DNA of 64,000 nt, taken from NCBI RefSeq assembly GCF_000772965.1, contig NZ_JPVQ01000011.1:1-64000 (forward strand). The letters run 5' to 3'. The position numbers were made by a program, and so were the translations under genes. The notes under the pieces are model-generated. The model made no database searches, was not told the origin of the DNA, and saw only the letters and a program-made list of their open reading frames with translations. Within the stretch, counting starts at the first letter, position 1; every line of letters starts with the position of its first letter. This document shows, one piece after another, positions 19,879 through 32,296 of this stretch. This DNA is from Ureibacillus massiliensis 4400831 = CIP 108448 = CCUG 49529 (lineage in GTDB: Bacteria > Bacillota > Bacilli > Bacillales_A > Planococcaceae).

Positions 19879-21135
19879 ATGAAAGTACTCGTAATCGGAA
19901 GTGGAGGCCGCGAGCACGCGATAGCGAAAAAATTTAGCATCGCGCCTTCTGTAGAAAAAGTATTTGTTGCACCTGGTAATGATGGAATGCGTCAAGATGC
20001 AGAAATCGTGCCAATCGATGCGCTTAACTTTGAGGAACTGGCAAGTTTTGCGAAAGAAAAAAATATTGATTTAACTTTTGTAGGTCCTGAACAACCTTTA
20101 GCTGCAGGAATTGTTGATTATTTTCAAAAAGAAAACTTAACCATTTTCGGACCAACAAAAGCGGCTGCGCGGATTGAAGGAAGTAAATCCTATGCAAAAC
20201 AAATTATGAAAAAATATAACATCCCAACGGCTGCTTACGAAACATTCACTGAGGCAGAACAGGCTATACGATACGTTAAAGAACAGGGTGCGCCTATTGT
20301 GGTAAAAGCTGATGGTCTAGCTGCAGGAAAAGGTGTAATTGTTGCCATGACTGAGGAGGAAGCAATCGAAGCAATCAACGATATGATAGGCAATCAACGC
20401 TTTGGTGAATCCTCTTCCCGTGTTGTTATTGAAGAATTTTTGGATGGTGAAGAATTCTCATTCATGTCATTTGTACATAAAGGACAAATCTATCCAATGG
20501 TTATTGCACAAGATCATAAACGTGCTTACGATGGAGATAAAGGACCGAATACGGGAGGTATGGGCGCATATTCACCAGTACCTCAAATTCCTCAAGAGGT
20601 CGTTTCTCGCGCGTACATTGAAATTGTTGAACCAACAGTGAAAGCTATGGAAGAAGAAGGTGCATCTTTTACAGGTATTTTATATGCCGGGTTGATCTTA
20701 ACAAACCAAGGCCCAAAAGTAATTGAATTCAACGCACGATTTGGAGACCCCGAAACTCAGGTTGTCCTACCAAGAATGACTTCTGATTTTGGTTTGTTCA
20801 TGAAAGCGTTAATGGAAGAAAAATTCTATGACTTACAATGGTCTAACGAAGCAATGTTAGGTGTAGTAATAGCGGCAGATGGTTATCCAGAAACAGTAAC
20901 GAAAGGTAATCCACTTCCAAACTTGGATGAGTTAAGTCAAAACTTCGACGTTTACCATGCTGGAACAAAGGTAATCGATGGACAATATGTAGGAAACGGT
21001 GGCCGTGTGCTTTTAGTTGCAACAAAAGCAGAAACACTAAAAGAAGCACAAGAAAAGGTTTATGAAGGACTTAATAAATTTGAATGGCGTCAATTCTTCT
21101 ATCGTAAAGATATAGGCTGGCGCACGTTTAAATAA
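19879..21135 (+). CDS. purD: Phosphoribosylamine-glycine ligase (GAR synthetase)
   Basis: An ATP-grasp enzyme that joins phosphoribosylamine and glycine. The 418-aa protein has VLVIGSGGREHAIA at the start, VKADGLAAGKGV and FNARFGDPETQ. An AAGGGAGGG site precedes the ATG. It is the last purine gene and is followed by a strong terminator. The repeat-filled gap upstream raises the question whether it still depends on the purE promoter; no convincing promoter of its own is seen. Confidence 0.97.
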   Translation: MKVLVIGSGGREHAIAKKFSIAPSVEKVFVAPGNDGMRQDAEIVPIDALNFEELASFAKEKNIDLTFVGPEQPLAAGIVDYFQKENLTIFGPTKAAARIEGSKSYAKQIMKKYNIPTAAYETFTEAEQAIRYVKEQGAPIVVKADGLAAGKGVIVAMTEEEAIEAINDMIGNQRFGESSSRVVIEEFLDGEEFSFMSFVHKGQIYPMVIAQDHKRAYDGDKGPNTGGMGAYSPVPQIPQEVVSRAYIEIVEPTVKAMEEEGASFTGILYAGLILTNQGPKVIEFNARFGDPETQVVLPRMTSDFGLFMKALMEEKFYDLQWSNEAMLGVVIAADGYPETVTKGNPLPNLDELSQNFDVYHAGTKVIDGQYVGNGGRVLLVATKAETLKEAQEKVYEGLNKFEWRQFFYRKDIGWRTFK

Positions 21136-21144
21136 TCAAAGAAA

Positions 21145-21206
21145 GGCAAGAAGTTAGTCATTTCGTCCCCACCACTAAGACGAAAAGAACTTCTTGCCGT
21201 ATTTTT
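21145..21206 (+). terminator. Terminator of the purine operon
   Basis: GGCAAGAAGTT (21145) pairs perfectly with AACTTCTTGCC (21188), followed by GTATTTTTT. The loop contains a smaller TCGTC/GACGA hairpin. Confidence 0.85.
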
Positions 21207-21736
21207 TAACTTGGATTTGTTGCAGAATTTCCGCTGTTTTTAGAATTTCCAGATTGTGAATTGTTTTTGTTTTTTGAACTATTTTGTGAGTTGTTAGATC
21301 CATTTTGAGACATAGAACTTGTTGCAGATTGAACTGCATTTGCAGCTTGAGAAACAGCGCCTGCTACTTGAGAAACGGTTTGACCGATTCCTCCACCAGT
21401 CGAATTTGAACCTGATGAATTGGATGAGCTAGATGATTTAGATTGTCCATTTTGACTGCTTCCTTGATATGCGGCGTTAAATGCATTCATCAATGTTTCC
21501 CCATCCATATATTCATCAAATGTTGAAGCAACTGCTCCCTTTACATTTGAATTAATCATTGCTTTTACGGGACAATAAAGGAAAATCCCTTCGGCTACTT
21601 TCATCGCACCGGCAGCAACCATTGTAAAACCTAGTGCTTTACTATCACGAGATAAATGAGCGGTACCCATAGCTGTCATTGCCACTCCACATATTAAACG
21701 CATAAACCCATTGCGTTCAGAAATATTTTCTTCCAT
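21206..21736 (-). CDS. DUF2892 (YgaP-like TM) protein with Ser/Asn-rich tail
   Basis: A 176-aa membrane protein. Residues 10-60 match the DUF2892 two-helix unit (FMRLICGVAMTAMG ... GAMKVAEGIFLYCPVKAMI), including the usual FxxCP motif. After about residue 95 the chain becomes a low-complexity Ser, Asn, Gly and Gln tail, with one alanine-rich stretch (SQVAGAVSQAANAVQSA). An AAGGAGATGG site precedes the ATG. The function is unknown. Its end meets the purD terminator from the other side. Confidence 0.8.
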   Translation of the reverse strand: MEENISERNGFMRLICGVAMTAMGTAHLSRDSKALGFTMVAAGAMKVAEGIFLYCPVKAMINSNVKGAVASTFDEYMDGETLMNAFNAAYQGSSQNGQSKSSSSSNSSGSNSTGGGIGQTVSQVAGAVSQAANAVQSATSSMSQNGSNNSQNSSKNKNNSQSGNSKNSGNSATNPS

Positions 21737-21936
21737 CCATTACCATCTCCTTACAAATAAGTTAAAGTAAATTAATCCGATAAGACTACTTTAAATTAAA
21801 TTTTCGCTGTGATACGATAAAAGCAACAAATATTGCGTAAAATAATCTGACGCATCTTTTTGCAAAGTTAGTATGTGCGTATATAATATGATTAAACAAA
21901 ATAAAATTTTAGTAGAACTAGAAGGGAGTGTAATAA

Positions 21937-23667
21937 ATGCCAGAATCTATATGGAAGATCCAGGATATTCGCAAACAAGTCGCAGTAATTGATGGCATAG
22001 AAGCACCGACAATTGTTTTGAAAAATGCTCGTTATTTGCATAGTATTTTTAAAAAGTGGCTCACAGGGAACATTTGGATATTAGAAAATCGGATTATTTA
22101 TGTAGGTCAGAAAATGCCATTGAACTTAACTGAAACGGAAGTAATTGACTTAGAAGGGAAAACAGTTGTACCTGGCTATATGGAACCACATGTTCATCCT
22201 TTCCAATTATATAATCCCCATTCTTTTGCAGACTTTGCTGCGCAAACTGGAACGACAACATTCATAGCAGACAATATGACATTTATGTTATCACTTCCAA
22301 ATAAGAAAGCGTTTGCAATAATTGACCAATTAAAATCCTTACCGTTTAGTTTTTATTGGTGGGTCCGATTTGATTCACAAACGGAGTTAGACAATGAAGA
22401 CGCACTGTTTACGAATAAAGCGATTTTAGAGTGGATAGATCGTCCAGATACAGTTGTTGGTGGTGAATTAACAGGATGGCCTCGCTTACTAAATGGCGAT
22501 GATCAAATGCTTTATTGGATTCAATGTGCCAAATTGAAAAGTAAAAAAATTGAAGGACATTTTCCAGGCGCTTCAGAACGAACACTGGCAAAAATGAAGC
22601 TGTTTGGAACAAATGGAGACCATGAATCCATGACAGTAGAAGAGGTCGAAAGAAGAATTTTGCATGGATATGCTGTCACACTTCGTTATTCGTCCATTCG
22701 TCCAGATTTGCCGGAATTACTAAAAGGAATTCTCGAAAAAGATTTAAATATATTTGATCATTTAATGATGACAACAGATGGGTCCACGCCTGGTTTTCAT
22801 AAAGATGGTGTGATGGACAAATGTATTCAAGTTGCACTAGATGCTGGAGTGGATCCTATTGACGCATACAATATGGCTTCCTATAATGTAGCAAGGTATT
22901 ATAATATGGAACAGCTTCATGGATTAGTGGCGACGGGTCGATTTGCAACTCTTAATATATTAAAAGATGAATATAATCCTAATCCTGAAGGTGTATTATC
23001 TAAAGGTGTTTGGCTAAAACGCGCTAATGAAAAAGTGCAATCGTTACAACCGATTGATTGGGCTAAATTTGGAAAGTTAAATATTTCTTTTGATTTAGAA
23101 GAAGACGATTTTCAATTTTCTATGCCAATTGGAATTGAAATGGTGAACGATGTTATCACAAAACCATACAGAATTAATGTACAATTAAATCAAGAAGAAC
23201 TTTCTACTAGTCACGATCATTCGTATTTGATCTTAATTGACCGTAAAGGAAAATGGCGTGTCAATACGATGTTGAAAGGATTCGCTACACATGTGAAGGG
23301 ACTTGCAACTTCTTACTCTAATACTGGACATATCATTTTAATAGGGAAAAGTATTAAAGATATGAAAAAAGCCTTTTATGAAGTGAAAAAAATGAATGGC
23401 GGTATTGCCCTTGTAGAAAATGAGGAAGTAATCGCATCCATTCCACTTACAATTGGCGGAAGTCTATATAATGGACCTATTGAAGAATTAATCGAAAAAG
23501 AAACTGCGCTAAAGTCAGCATTAAAGGAACGAGGCTATCATCATAGTGATGCGATATATACACTTTTATTTTTACAATCAACCCATTTACCGTATATTCG
23601 TATAACTCCTAGAGGTATTTTTGATGTCATGAAAAAGCAAGTCATGTTGCCTGCTGTTATGCGCTAA
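21937..23667 (+). CDS. yerA: Adenine deaminase-like amidohydrolase YerA
   Basis: A 576-aa amidohydrolase of the adenine deaminase family, like B. subtilis YerA. Metal-binding HVHPF follows VVPGYMEP at about residues 75-90, and GHFPGAS and a DHLMMTTDG aspartate motif come later. Whether it deaminates adenine in vivo is not certain; B. subtilis has a separate main adenine deaminase. It starts the yerA-yerB-yerC run, with a GAAGGGAG site and 16 bases to yerB. Confidence 0.9.
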   Translation: MPESIWKIQDIRKQVAVIDGIEAPTIVLKNARYLHSIFKKWLTGNIWILENRIIYVGQKMPLNLTETEVIDLEGKTVVPGYMEPHVHPFQLYNPHSFADFAAQTGTTTFIADNMTFMLSLPNKKAFAIIDQLKSLPFSFYWWVRFDSQTELDNEDALFTNKAILEWIDRPDTVVGGELTGWPRLLNGDDQMLYWIQCAKLKSKKIEGHFPGASERTLAKMKLFGTNGDHESMTVEEVERRILHGYAVTLRYSSIRPDLPELLKGILEKDLNIFDHLMMTTDGSTPGFHKDGVMDKCIQVALDAGVDPIDAYNMASYNVARYYNMEQLHGLVATGRFATLNILKDEYNPNPEGVLSKGVWLKRANEKVQSLQPIDWAKFGKLNISFDLEEDDFQFSMPIGIEMVNDVITKPYRINVQLNQEELSTSHDHSYLILIDRKGKWRVNTMLKGFATHVKGLATSYSNTGHIILIGKSIKDMKKAFYEVKKMNGGIALVENEEVIASIPLTIGGSLYNGPIEELIEKETALKSALKERGYHHSDAIYTLLFLQSTHLPYIRITPRGIFDVMKKQVMLPAVMR

Positions 23668-23683
23668 AAGGGGACATAGAACT

Positions 23684-24739
23684 ATGAATTGGAAAACGGG
23701 ATTATATGGAGCACTAGCTTCAACAATTGTCTTACTTTCCGGGTGCGGAAACGAGAAATCCTCTACAGAAGAGATAGAAAAACCTCAACCAAATGGACAA
23801 ATAGAAGAATCTGTTGAGGAAGTCGTTTTACCATATGTTACACCATTTACGGGAGAACGTGTTGAAAATAAAGTAACAATGCGACCAATCATCGTAACGA
23901 TTAATAATCATCCGGCAGCTAGACCCCAATCCGGCATTGGTTCTGCTGATGTTGTGTATGAAATGTTAGCAGAAGGTGATGTTACGAGATTTCTAGCCTT
24001 ATTTCAATCGGAAATTCCTGAAAATATCGGGCCAGTTCGTAGTGCAAGAGATTATTTTATAGAACTCGCTTCTGGGTTAGATGCTTTCTATATCGCTCAT
24101 GGATATAGTCCTGAAGCACAAACAATGCTTGTTAACGGCATTGTTGATAATATCAATGGTATGCAATATGACGGTACACTTTTTATTCGTTCGAAGGATC
24201 GATATGCTCCTCATAATTCCTATATATCAGGTGAAAATGTGAAATTAGGTGCGGAAAAAGTAGGTGCTTCACTTCTCTATCACAAAAAAGTGTCGTATAC
24301 TTATTATGAAGAAGATGAGAGTGTAGATGAAGGTTTACAAGCAAGTAATGTAAAAGTGAAGTATAGTAATAATGAACAATTTAATAGTACTTATACTTAC
24401 GATACTGTAAATAAAACATACTCAAGACAGTCTGGTAGTGAAGTGACGACGGATGATCTAACAGATGAGCCAATTGAATTATCAAACATTTTATTCTTCG
24501 AAATGGAACATTCAATTATTGATAGTGCTGGTCGAAGACAAATCGATATATCAAGTGGCGGCAAGGCTTATCTTTTCCAACAAGGTATAATGCGAGAAGT
24601 ATACTGGGAAAACCAAGATGGAGTATTAGTAGCAGTTGAGGCAGACGGTAGTGAAGTAAAACTAATGCCAGGGAAAACATGGGTTCATTTTGTTCCTACA
24701 AATCCAGGTATTGAAGCTTCTGTTACCTATTCAGAATAG
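23684..24739 (+). CDS. yerB: DUF3048 lipoprotein YerB
   Basis: A 351-aa membrane-anchored lipoprotein. The signal peptide ends in the lipobox LLSGC, with the modified Cys near residue 21. The body has the two DUF3048 domains, including TINNHPAARPQSGIGSADVV and IGPVRSARDYF. The function is unknown. Gene order after yerA is the same as in B. subtilis. Confidence 0.92.
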   Translation: MNWKTGLYGALASTIVLLSGCGNEKSSTEEIEKPQPNGQIEESVEEVVLPYVTPFTGERVENKVTMRPIIVTINNHPAARPQSGIGSADVVYEMLAEGDVTRFLALFQSEIPENIGPVRSARDYFIELASGLDAFYIAHGYSPEAQTMLVNGIVDNINGMQYDGTLFIRSKDRYAPHNSYISGENVKLGAEKVGASLLYHKKVSYTYYEEDESVDEGLQASNVKVKYSNNEQFNSTYTYDTVNKTYSRQSGSEVTTDDLTDEPIELSNILFFEMEHSIIDSAGRRQIDISSGGKAYLFQQGIMREVYWENQDGVLVAVEADGSEVKLMPGKTWVHFVPTNPGIEASVTYSE

Positions 24740-24760
24740 CTTGAAAGGATGATGAGATAT

Positions 24761-25075
24761 ATGCAGGTTGATAAAATTCGTGGGCATCAAACGGATCAAT
24801 TATTTAAAGCTGTATTAGAATTAAAAAATCTAGAAGAATGTTACAAATTTTTTGATGACTTATGTACGATTAGCGAAATTCAATCTTTAGCACAACGATT
24901 TGAAGTAGCGCATTTATTACGTTTGAAGAAAACTTATGAGACGATAAAAAAAGAAACAGGAGCATCGACAGCGACTATTTCACGTGTTCGTCGTTGCTTT
25001 GACTATGGTAATGATACATATGACGAAATGTTAGGTCGATTGTATCCGGACGAAAAACCTTTTCAAGCAAAATAA
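24761..25075 (+). CDS. yerC: YerC/YecD family TrpR-related protein
   Basis: A 104-aa helical DNA-binding protein of the TrpR superfamily. The helix-turn-helix is in ETGASTATISRVRRCFDYG. I chose ATG 24761 (MQVDKIRGHQ) because AAAGGA lies about 12 bases upstream and the length then matches B. subtilis YerC. The earlier ATGs at 24749 and 24752 overlap that ribosome binding site. Its target is unknown. Confidence 0.9.
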   Translation: MQVDKIRGHQTDQLFKAVLELKNLEECYKFFDDLCTISEIQSLAQRFEVAHLLRLKKTYETIKKETGASTATISRVRRCFDYGNDTYDEMLGRLYPDEKPFQAK

Positions 25076-25087
25076 ATAGATAATGAT

Positions 25088-25136
25088 AAGGTCATCTAAC
25101 GAGGAAAGAAAAATCCTGTTAGAGGCCTTATTTTTA
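25088..25136 (+). terminator. Terminator after yerC
   Basis: AAGGTCATCTAAC pairs with GTTAGAGGCCTT with one mismatch, followed by ATTTTTAT. It ends the yerA-yerC unit. The next 215 bases up to pcrB hold no gene. Confidence 0.75.
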
Positions 25137-25351
25137 TTGGAGAATTTCGAGGTTCACATTTTTTCGAGAAAGTTGAGCAACAAAAAAGAGACAATAAATA
25201 TTTTGAAAGGGAGAGCTCTTCGGTTTATTAATGGCTCCTTATTGAAAAGACATAGGTAAACACATGCTTACTTTCCGCTTTCGTACAGTTTAAGTTATAC
25301 TTGTAATCGAGAAAATATATCCTTTGAAGAAATTTGATTGGTGGGGATGAA

Positions 25352-26044
25352 ATGGAATTTAAAAATTGGAGACATATCTTTAAAATAGATCCTGCTAAGG
25401 AAATAACAGATGAAGCGCTAGAAAAATTGTGTGAATCAGGTACTGACTTAATTTTAGTAGGAGGAACTGATGGAGTAACAATTGATAATGTTATCGATAA
25501 ATTAGTAAGAGTCAGACGTTTTTCAGTTCCAGTGGCATTGGAAATTTCAAATATCGAGTCTGTAACACCCGGATTTGATTATTATTTAATTCCTTCAGTG
25601 TTAAATAGTACGGAAACAAAATGGGTGAAGGACTTACATCATGCAGCGATCAAAGAGTTTGGAGACGTTCTTGTTTGGGACGAGCTTGTTGCAGAAGGTT
25701 ATTGTGTATTAAATCCTGATTGTAAAGTAGCAAAAGAAACTAGTGCCAATACAGATTTATCAATGGAGGATGTTATAGCCTACGCTCGCTTAGCAGAAAA
25801 TTATTTCAAATTACCAATATTCTATCTTGAATACAGTGGGACGTATGGGGATGTAGAAGTCGTAGCAGAAGTGAAAAATGTGTTGAACGAAACAAAGCTA
25901 TTTTACGGAGGAGGAATTACATCTCCTGAACAAGCAATTGAAATGGCGAAATTAGCTGATACGATTATTGTTGGAAATGTTATTTATGATAATTTAAAAA
26001 ACGCATTAAAAACAGTAGATGCTGTTAAAAAATTAACAATTTAA
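25352..26044 (+). CDS. pcrB: Heptaprenylglyceryl phosphate synthase
   Basis: Transfers a heptaprenyl group to glycerol-1-phosphate, making an archaeal-type ether lipid precursor found in Bacillales. The TIM-barrel protein is 230 aa from ATG 25352 ([10 protein letters not shown]), which has a GGTGGGG site; a TTG 18 bases upstream is less likely. Motifs are [19 protein letters not shown] and [12 protein letters not shown]. The usual neighbour pcrA follows. Confidence 0.93.
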   Translation: MEFKNWRHIFKIDPAKEITDEALEKLCESGTDLILVGGTDGVTIDNVIDKLVRVRRFSVPVALEISNIESVTPGFDYYLIPSVLNSTETKWVKDLHHAAIKEFGDVLVWDELVAEGYCVLNPDCKVAKETSANTDLSMEDVIAYARLAENYFKLPIFYLEYSGTYGDVEVVAEVKNVLNETKLFYGGGITSPEQAIEMAKLADTIIVGNVIYDNLKNALKTVDAVKKLTI

Positions 26045-26086
26045 TACAAAACAAATTAAGTATAAGCAAAAGAGAAAGATTTACGA

Positions 26087-26109
26087 TATAATAAAAGAAC
26101 AAACGTTCG
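26087..26109 (+). promoter_or_regulatory. Promoter -10 element with LexA (SOS) box before pcrA
   Basis: TATAAT (26087-26092) is followed by AGAACAAACGTTCG (26096-26109). This fits the Bacillus LexA site CGAACRNRYGTTCG at 13 of 14 positions. LexA bound here would cover the start point. No good -35 element is visible. Control of pcrA, and perhaps of ligA and camS, by DNA damage is inferred. Confidence 0.65.
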
Positions 26110-26254
26110 AAAAAACAGAATTACGGATTCCGGATTTAGAACTAGTTAAAAAATCCGAGCTTAATAAAGATTACACTTCATTAAGTTGCTAAAATATGAA
26201 TCCGAAATCTATTGCTCAATTACTCCAAAACGTAATTGATTAAGGTGGTGCATT

Positions 26255-28510
26255 ATGGAACAGTTAACGAAAAATTTATTAAACGGTATGAATCCGCAGC
26301 AAGCTGAAGCAGTGAAATCTACTGAAGGTCCGTTACTTATAATGGCAGGTGCTGGTTCAGGAAAAACGAGAGTATTAACACATCGAATTGCCTATCTAGT
26401 GGTTGAAAAAGAAGTATATCCATCGAAAATTTTAGCCATCACATTTACAAATAAAGCGGCTCGCGAGATGAGAAACCGGATCGATGGGCTACTAGGAGCT
26501 GGTATCTCGGAAAGTATGTGGGTGTCAACTTTCCACTCAATGTGTGTGAGAATTCTAAGACGTAATATTGATCGAATTGGGATATCAAAGAACTTCTCTA
26601 TCCTAGATTCTGCTGACCAATTATCTGTAGTGAAGAATGTATTAAAACAGCTTAATATTGATTCCAAACGGTTTGAACCTCGAGCAATATTAAGCGCAAT
26701 TAGTTCTGCAAAAAATGAATGTATTACGGCTGATCAATATAAAGCAAATAGCAACCCAAATAATCCTTATGAAAAGGTAATTGCTCAGGTTTATGAAGGT
26801 TATGAAAAAAGGCTTCTAAAAAATCAATCCCTAGATTTTGATGACTTAATCATGACGACGATCCGTCTTTTTGAGCGTGTACCGGAAGTGTTGGAATTCT
26901 ATCAAAATAAATTCCAATACATACATGTGGATGAGTATCAAGATACAAACCATTCACAGTACAAACTAGTACAAATGCTTGCTTCTAAATTTAAAAACAT
27001 TTGTGTAGTCGGTGACTCCGATCAATCTATTTATCGTTGGAGAGGCGCGGATATTGGAAACATCCTGTCCTTTGAAAAGGACTATCCAAATGCAAAAGTG
27101 ATATTACTGGAGCAAAATTATCGTTCAACTAAAACGATTCTTCAAGCAGCAAACCAAGTCATCGAAAACAATGAAAGCAGATATCCAAAAAGACTTCGTA
27201 CAGATAATGATGAAGGGGAAAAGATTGTTGTCTTTAAAGCGGGGAATGAGCAACAAGAGGCTCAATATGTTGTAAAAACAATTCAACAATTGATGGAGAA
27301 AGAAAATCGATCATTAGATGATTTTGCCATTCTTTATCGAACAAATGCACAGTCCCGTGTAATGGAGGAAGTGCTTGTCAAATCCAATATGTCTTATCAA
27401 ATTGTTGGAGGGACAAAATTCTACGATCGTAAAGAGATAAAGGATTTACTAGCTTATTTACGTTTAATTGCAAATAACGATGATGATCTTTCACTTGCGC
27501 GTATTATTAATGAACCAAAACGTAGTATTGGCGCCACTTCATTTGAGAGAATAGCAACATATGCAATTGAGCAAGATCGTTCAATATTTGATGCGATGAA
27601 TGAAGTAGTATTTATGGGGCTAACGCCAAAAGCAACAAGTGCTGTGGAGAAATTCCGTGACCTGATAGAAGGCTTAACGAAAATGCAGGAATATTTATCT
27701 GTTACAGAACTAGTGGAGCAAGTCATAGACAAAACAGGATATCGAACAATGCTACAAAATGAAAAAACGATTGAAGCAGAAAGTCGATTAGAAAATATTG
27801 AGGAATTTTTATCAGTTACAAAGGCATTTGAAGAACGGAGTGACGACAAATCTCTTATTGCTTTCTTAACTGATTTAGCATTAGTTGCTGATATTGATGC
27901 GCTTGATAAAGAGGACTCATCGAAAGGAAATATTATTTTAATGACGATGCACTCTGCAAAAGGCTTAGAGTTCCCAATCGTATTCATTATCGGTATGGAG
28001 GAAAATATATTCCCGCATTCAAGATCATTAGATGATCCAGCCGAAATGGAAGAGGAGCGGAGATTAGCATACGTAGGTATTACACGTGCTGAACAAAAAC
28101 TATATCTTACTTGTGCAGGCTCACGAACATTATTTGGGCGTTCAAGCTTTAATCCACCATCGCGATTCTTAAGAGAAATTTCTGCTGATATTTTGGAGCA
28201 GATATCCCTTAGTAACCAACATGCTTTTGCAGATCATTTACCATTCGGCGCTCGAAGAAATGACAGAGCACAGAGTACTCGTAGAACAATTGGAAACGTT
28301 CAATCAAAAGCACAAGTGTCAAGCCTTGAGTCTACTGGTGGAAATGAAATTGGTTGGAAGCTTGGAGATAAAGCGGTACATAAAAAATGGGGAACAGGTA
28401 CCGTTGTAAGTGTAAGAGGAAATAACGATGATTTAGAGCTTGATATTGCCTTTCCGGAGTTGGGTGTAAAACGATTATTAGCTAAATTTGCGCCAATAAC
28501 AAAGGGTTAA
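26255..28510 (+). CDS. pcrA: ATP-dependent DNA helicase PcrA
   Basis: A superfamily 1A 3'-5' helicase for repair, rolling-circle replication and clearing RecA from DNA. The 751-aa protein has [10 protein letters not shown] (Walker A, 31-40), DEYQDTN (Walker B), [17 protein letters not shown] and [12 protein letters not shown]. The C-terminus carries the RNA-polymerase-interacting Tudor-like segment ([13 protein letters not shown]). A GGTGG site precedes the ATG. It is 27 bases from ligA. Confidence 0.97.
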   Translation: MEQLTKNLLNGMNPQQAEAVKSTEGPLLIMAGAGSGKTRVLTHRIAYLVVEKEVYPSKILAITFTNKAAREMRNRIDGLLGAGISESMWVSTFHSMCVRILRRNIDRIGISKNFSILDSADQLSVVKNVLKQLNIDSKRFEPRAILSAISSAKNECITADQYKANSNPNNPYEKVIAQVYEGYEKRLLKNQSLDFDDLIMTTIRLFERVPEVLEFYQNKFQYIHVDEYQDTNHSQYKLVQMLASKFKNICVVGDSDQSIYRWRGADIGNILSFEKDYPNAKVILLEQNYRSTKTILQAANQVIENNESRYPKRLRTDNDEGEKIVVFKAGNEQQEAQYVVKTIQQLMEKENRSLDDFAILYRTNAQSRVMEEVLVKSNMSYQIVGGTKFYDRKEIKDLLAYLRLIANNDDDLSLARIINEPKRSIGATSFERIATYAIEQDRSIFDAMNEVVFMGLTPKATSAVEKFRDLIEGLTKMQEYLSVTELVEQVIDKTGYRTMLQNEKTIEAESRLENIEEFLSVTKAFEERSDDKSLIAFLTDLALVADIDALDKEDSSKGNIILMTMHSAKGLEFPIVFIIGMEENIFPHSRSLDDPAEMEEERRLAYVGITRAEQKLYLTCAGSRTLFGRSSFNPPSRFLREISADILEQISLSNQHAFADHLPFGARRNDRAQSTRRTIGNVQSKAQVSSLESTGGNEIGWKLGDKAVHKKWGTGTVVSVRGNNDDLELDIAFPELGVKRLLAKFAPITKG

Positions 28511-30538
<2,028 letters not shown>

Positions 30539-30551
30539 AGGAGTTTCAAAG

Positions 30552-31724
30552 ATGAAACGATTTCGCTGGATTCCGTCGATGGTCGTTGTAGCAATGCTGG
30601 CAGCTTGTGTACCCTCTCCTGAGGAAGATACAGAAATTTTAACAGATGAGAACGAAGTAGAGGCAGAGACAACAATCATCCCAAACATGCAATTAGATGA
30701 AAGTTACTATAAAACGTTAATACCATATAAAGAAAGTGCTAGCCGAGGCTTGGTCGTTTCAAATTTATATACAAAATATGATATTAAAGAAGTCGAGACT
30801 GGATTGATTCGTCTTTCTCAAAATGTGTTTAGTACAGATGAGTACTACTTCCAAGAAGGACAATATTTAGATGCCAATACAGTAAGTAACTGGTTAGCCC
30901 GAGAGAATCAAAATAAAGATTTAGATCCATCACTAAGAGGATTAAATCCTTCCAATTTAGATAAAAGTGGAGTGGAGCTAGATCCAGAAGTTAGAGCAGA
31001 AGAAGCACCTATTTATCTGGCTCATATTGTAGAACAAAACTATTTGAAAAAAACGAGTGATAACAAGGTAGCGCTAGGTGGTATATCAATCGGACTAGCA
31101 TTAAATTCGATTTATTATTACCAAAAAGAGCAATATGGCGAATATTATGATGAACCAATTCCTGCTGATGAATTAGAACAAAAAGGAAAAGAGATTGCAC
31201 AGGAAGTTATTACAAGACTTCGTGCGCGCCCTGAGCTAAGTGAAATCCCAATCGTGATTGGGTTATTTAAACAAGAGGCTAGAAATTCAATTGTTCCAGG
31301 GACATATTTTGCGTATAGTGTATCTGATGGAGGTCAAAATGGTTTAGGAGAGTGGCAAGAGATTGATGAAGCTTATGTTACATTCCCTACAACATTACAA
31401 GAAGAGTACTATCGAGATATGAATACTGCTTTCGAAAAGTTTAAACAAGAAATCGATGAATATTTCTCTAACTATACGAGCGTAATTGGATCTGGTTATT
31501 ACCGCAACAAAGAGCTAAGAAAAATAATGATTGAAATTCCAATTCAATTTTATGGGACAACAGAAATTATTGGATTTACTCAATTTTTATCAGGTGTTAT
31601 GATGAATCAATTACCAAATGACGTCGATATTGAAGTGAATATTACTTCTGTCAATGGAACAGAGGCATTGATTTTAAAAGAGGCAAACGAAAAAGAACCA
31701 TTTGTTCATATTTATGATTACTAA
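30552..31724 (+). CDS. camS: CamS-family sex pheromone lipoprotein (YerH-like)
   Basis: A 390-aa lipoprotein with signal peptide and lipobox MLAAC (Cys about 23). In staphylococci and enterococci the signal peptide of this family gives rise to the cAM373 pheromone; in Bacillales the body has no settled role. It follows ligA by 13 bases with an AAAGGAG site, the conserved pcrA-ligA-camS order, so it is probably on the same transcript. Confidence 0.92.
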   Translation: MKRFRWIPSMVVVAMLAACVPSPEEDTEILTDENEVEAETTIIPNMQLDESYYKTLIPYKESASRGLVVSNLYTKYDIKEVETGLIRLSQNVFSTDEYYFQEGQYLDANTVSNWLARENQNKDLDPSLRGLNPSNLDKSGVELDPEVRAEEAPIYLAHIVEQNYLKKTSDNKVALGGISIGLALNSIYYYQKEQYGEYYDEPIPADELEQKGKEIAQEVITRLRARPELSEIPIVIGLFKQEARNSIVPGTYFAYSVSDGGQNGLGEWQEIDEAYVTFPTTLQEEYYRDMNTAFEKFKQEIDEYFSNYTSVIGSGYYRNKELRKIMIEIPIQFYGTTEIIGFTQFLSGVMMNQLPNDVDIEVNITSVNGTEALILKEANEKEPFVHIYDY

Positions 31725-31727
31725 ATA

Positions 31728-31759
31728 AAACAGTGTAGTTAATTTTAGCTACACTGTTT
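31728..31759 (+). terminator. Terminator-like hairpin after camS
   Basis: AAACAGTGTAG pairs perfectly with CTACACTGTTT around a short loop. The T-run is short (TTTCC). It stands where the pcrA-ligA-camS transcript should end. Confidence 0.65.
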
Positions 31760-31978
31760 CCATGTGTTCCGAATAAATAAATTGTCCAATATTGTTAATA
31801 ACGTTTGAAAACATAAAAGAAATGGCGATAATTTAGAAGACCAATTAAGGAAGTGTTCAAAAGAGTACGAGAAAATAAAAACACGAACTTTCGTATTTTT
31901 AGTCAATCTTGTGATTTTTCTAGGGAAAAATGGTATTATTATTGATTATTGCCATGGTAAATTAATGGAGGTGTAGAA

Positions 31979-32272
31979 ATGGCAAAACTTTCAAAAGAAG
32001 AAGTTAAGCACGTTGCACATTTAGCGCGACTAGCCATTACTGATGAAGAAGCTGAGAAATTTGCAGAACAGCTTGGGAAAATTACAGATTTCGCAGAACA
32101 ACTAAACGAATTAGACACAACAAATGTTGAACCTACTTCTCATGTATTACCTATCGTCAATGTATTGCGTGAAGATGTTGCACAAAAAGGTTTAGACCGT
32201 GAAATCATGATGCTAAACGTAAAAGAACAAGAAGCTGGACAAGTAAAAGTTCCGCCAATATTAGAAGACTAG
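31979..32272 (+). CDS. gatC: Asp-tRNA(Asn)/Glu-tRNA(Gln) amidotransferase subunit C
   Basis: A 97-aa structural subunit of the GatCAB amidotransferase, which converts mischarged Glu-tRNA(Gln) and Asp-tRNA(Asn). It has the typical [22 protein letters not shown] start and the LREDV segment. An ATGGAGG site precedes the ATG. It is the first gene of gatCAB. Confidence 0.96.
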   Translation: MAKLSKEEVKHVAHLARLAITDEEAEKFAEQLGKITDFAEQLNELDTTNVEPTSHVLPIVNVLREDVAQKGLDREIMMLNVKEQEAGQVKVPPILED

Positions 32273-32296
32273 GACGTACAAGAAGGAGGGAATACA

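Noticed and set aside
19689-19940. Minus-strand ORF with FCPLxxx repeats
   Set aside because: It is the GGACAAAA array in reverse plus the start of purD in antisense. There is no start signal.
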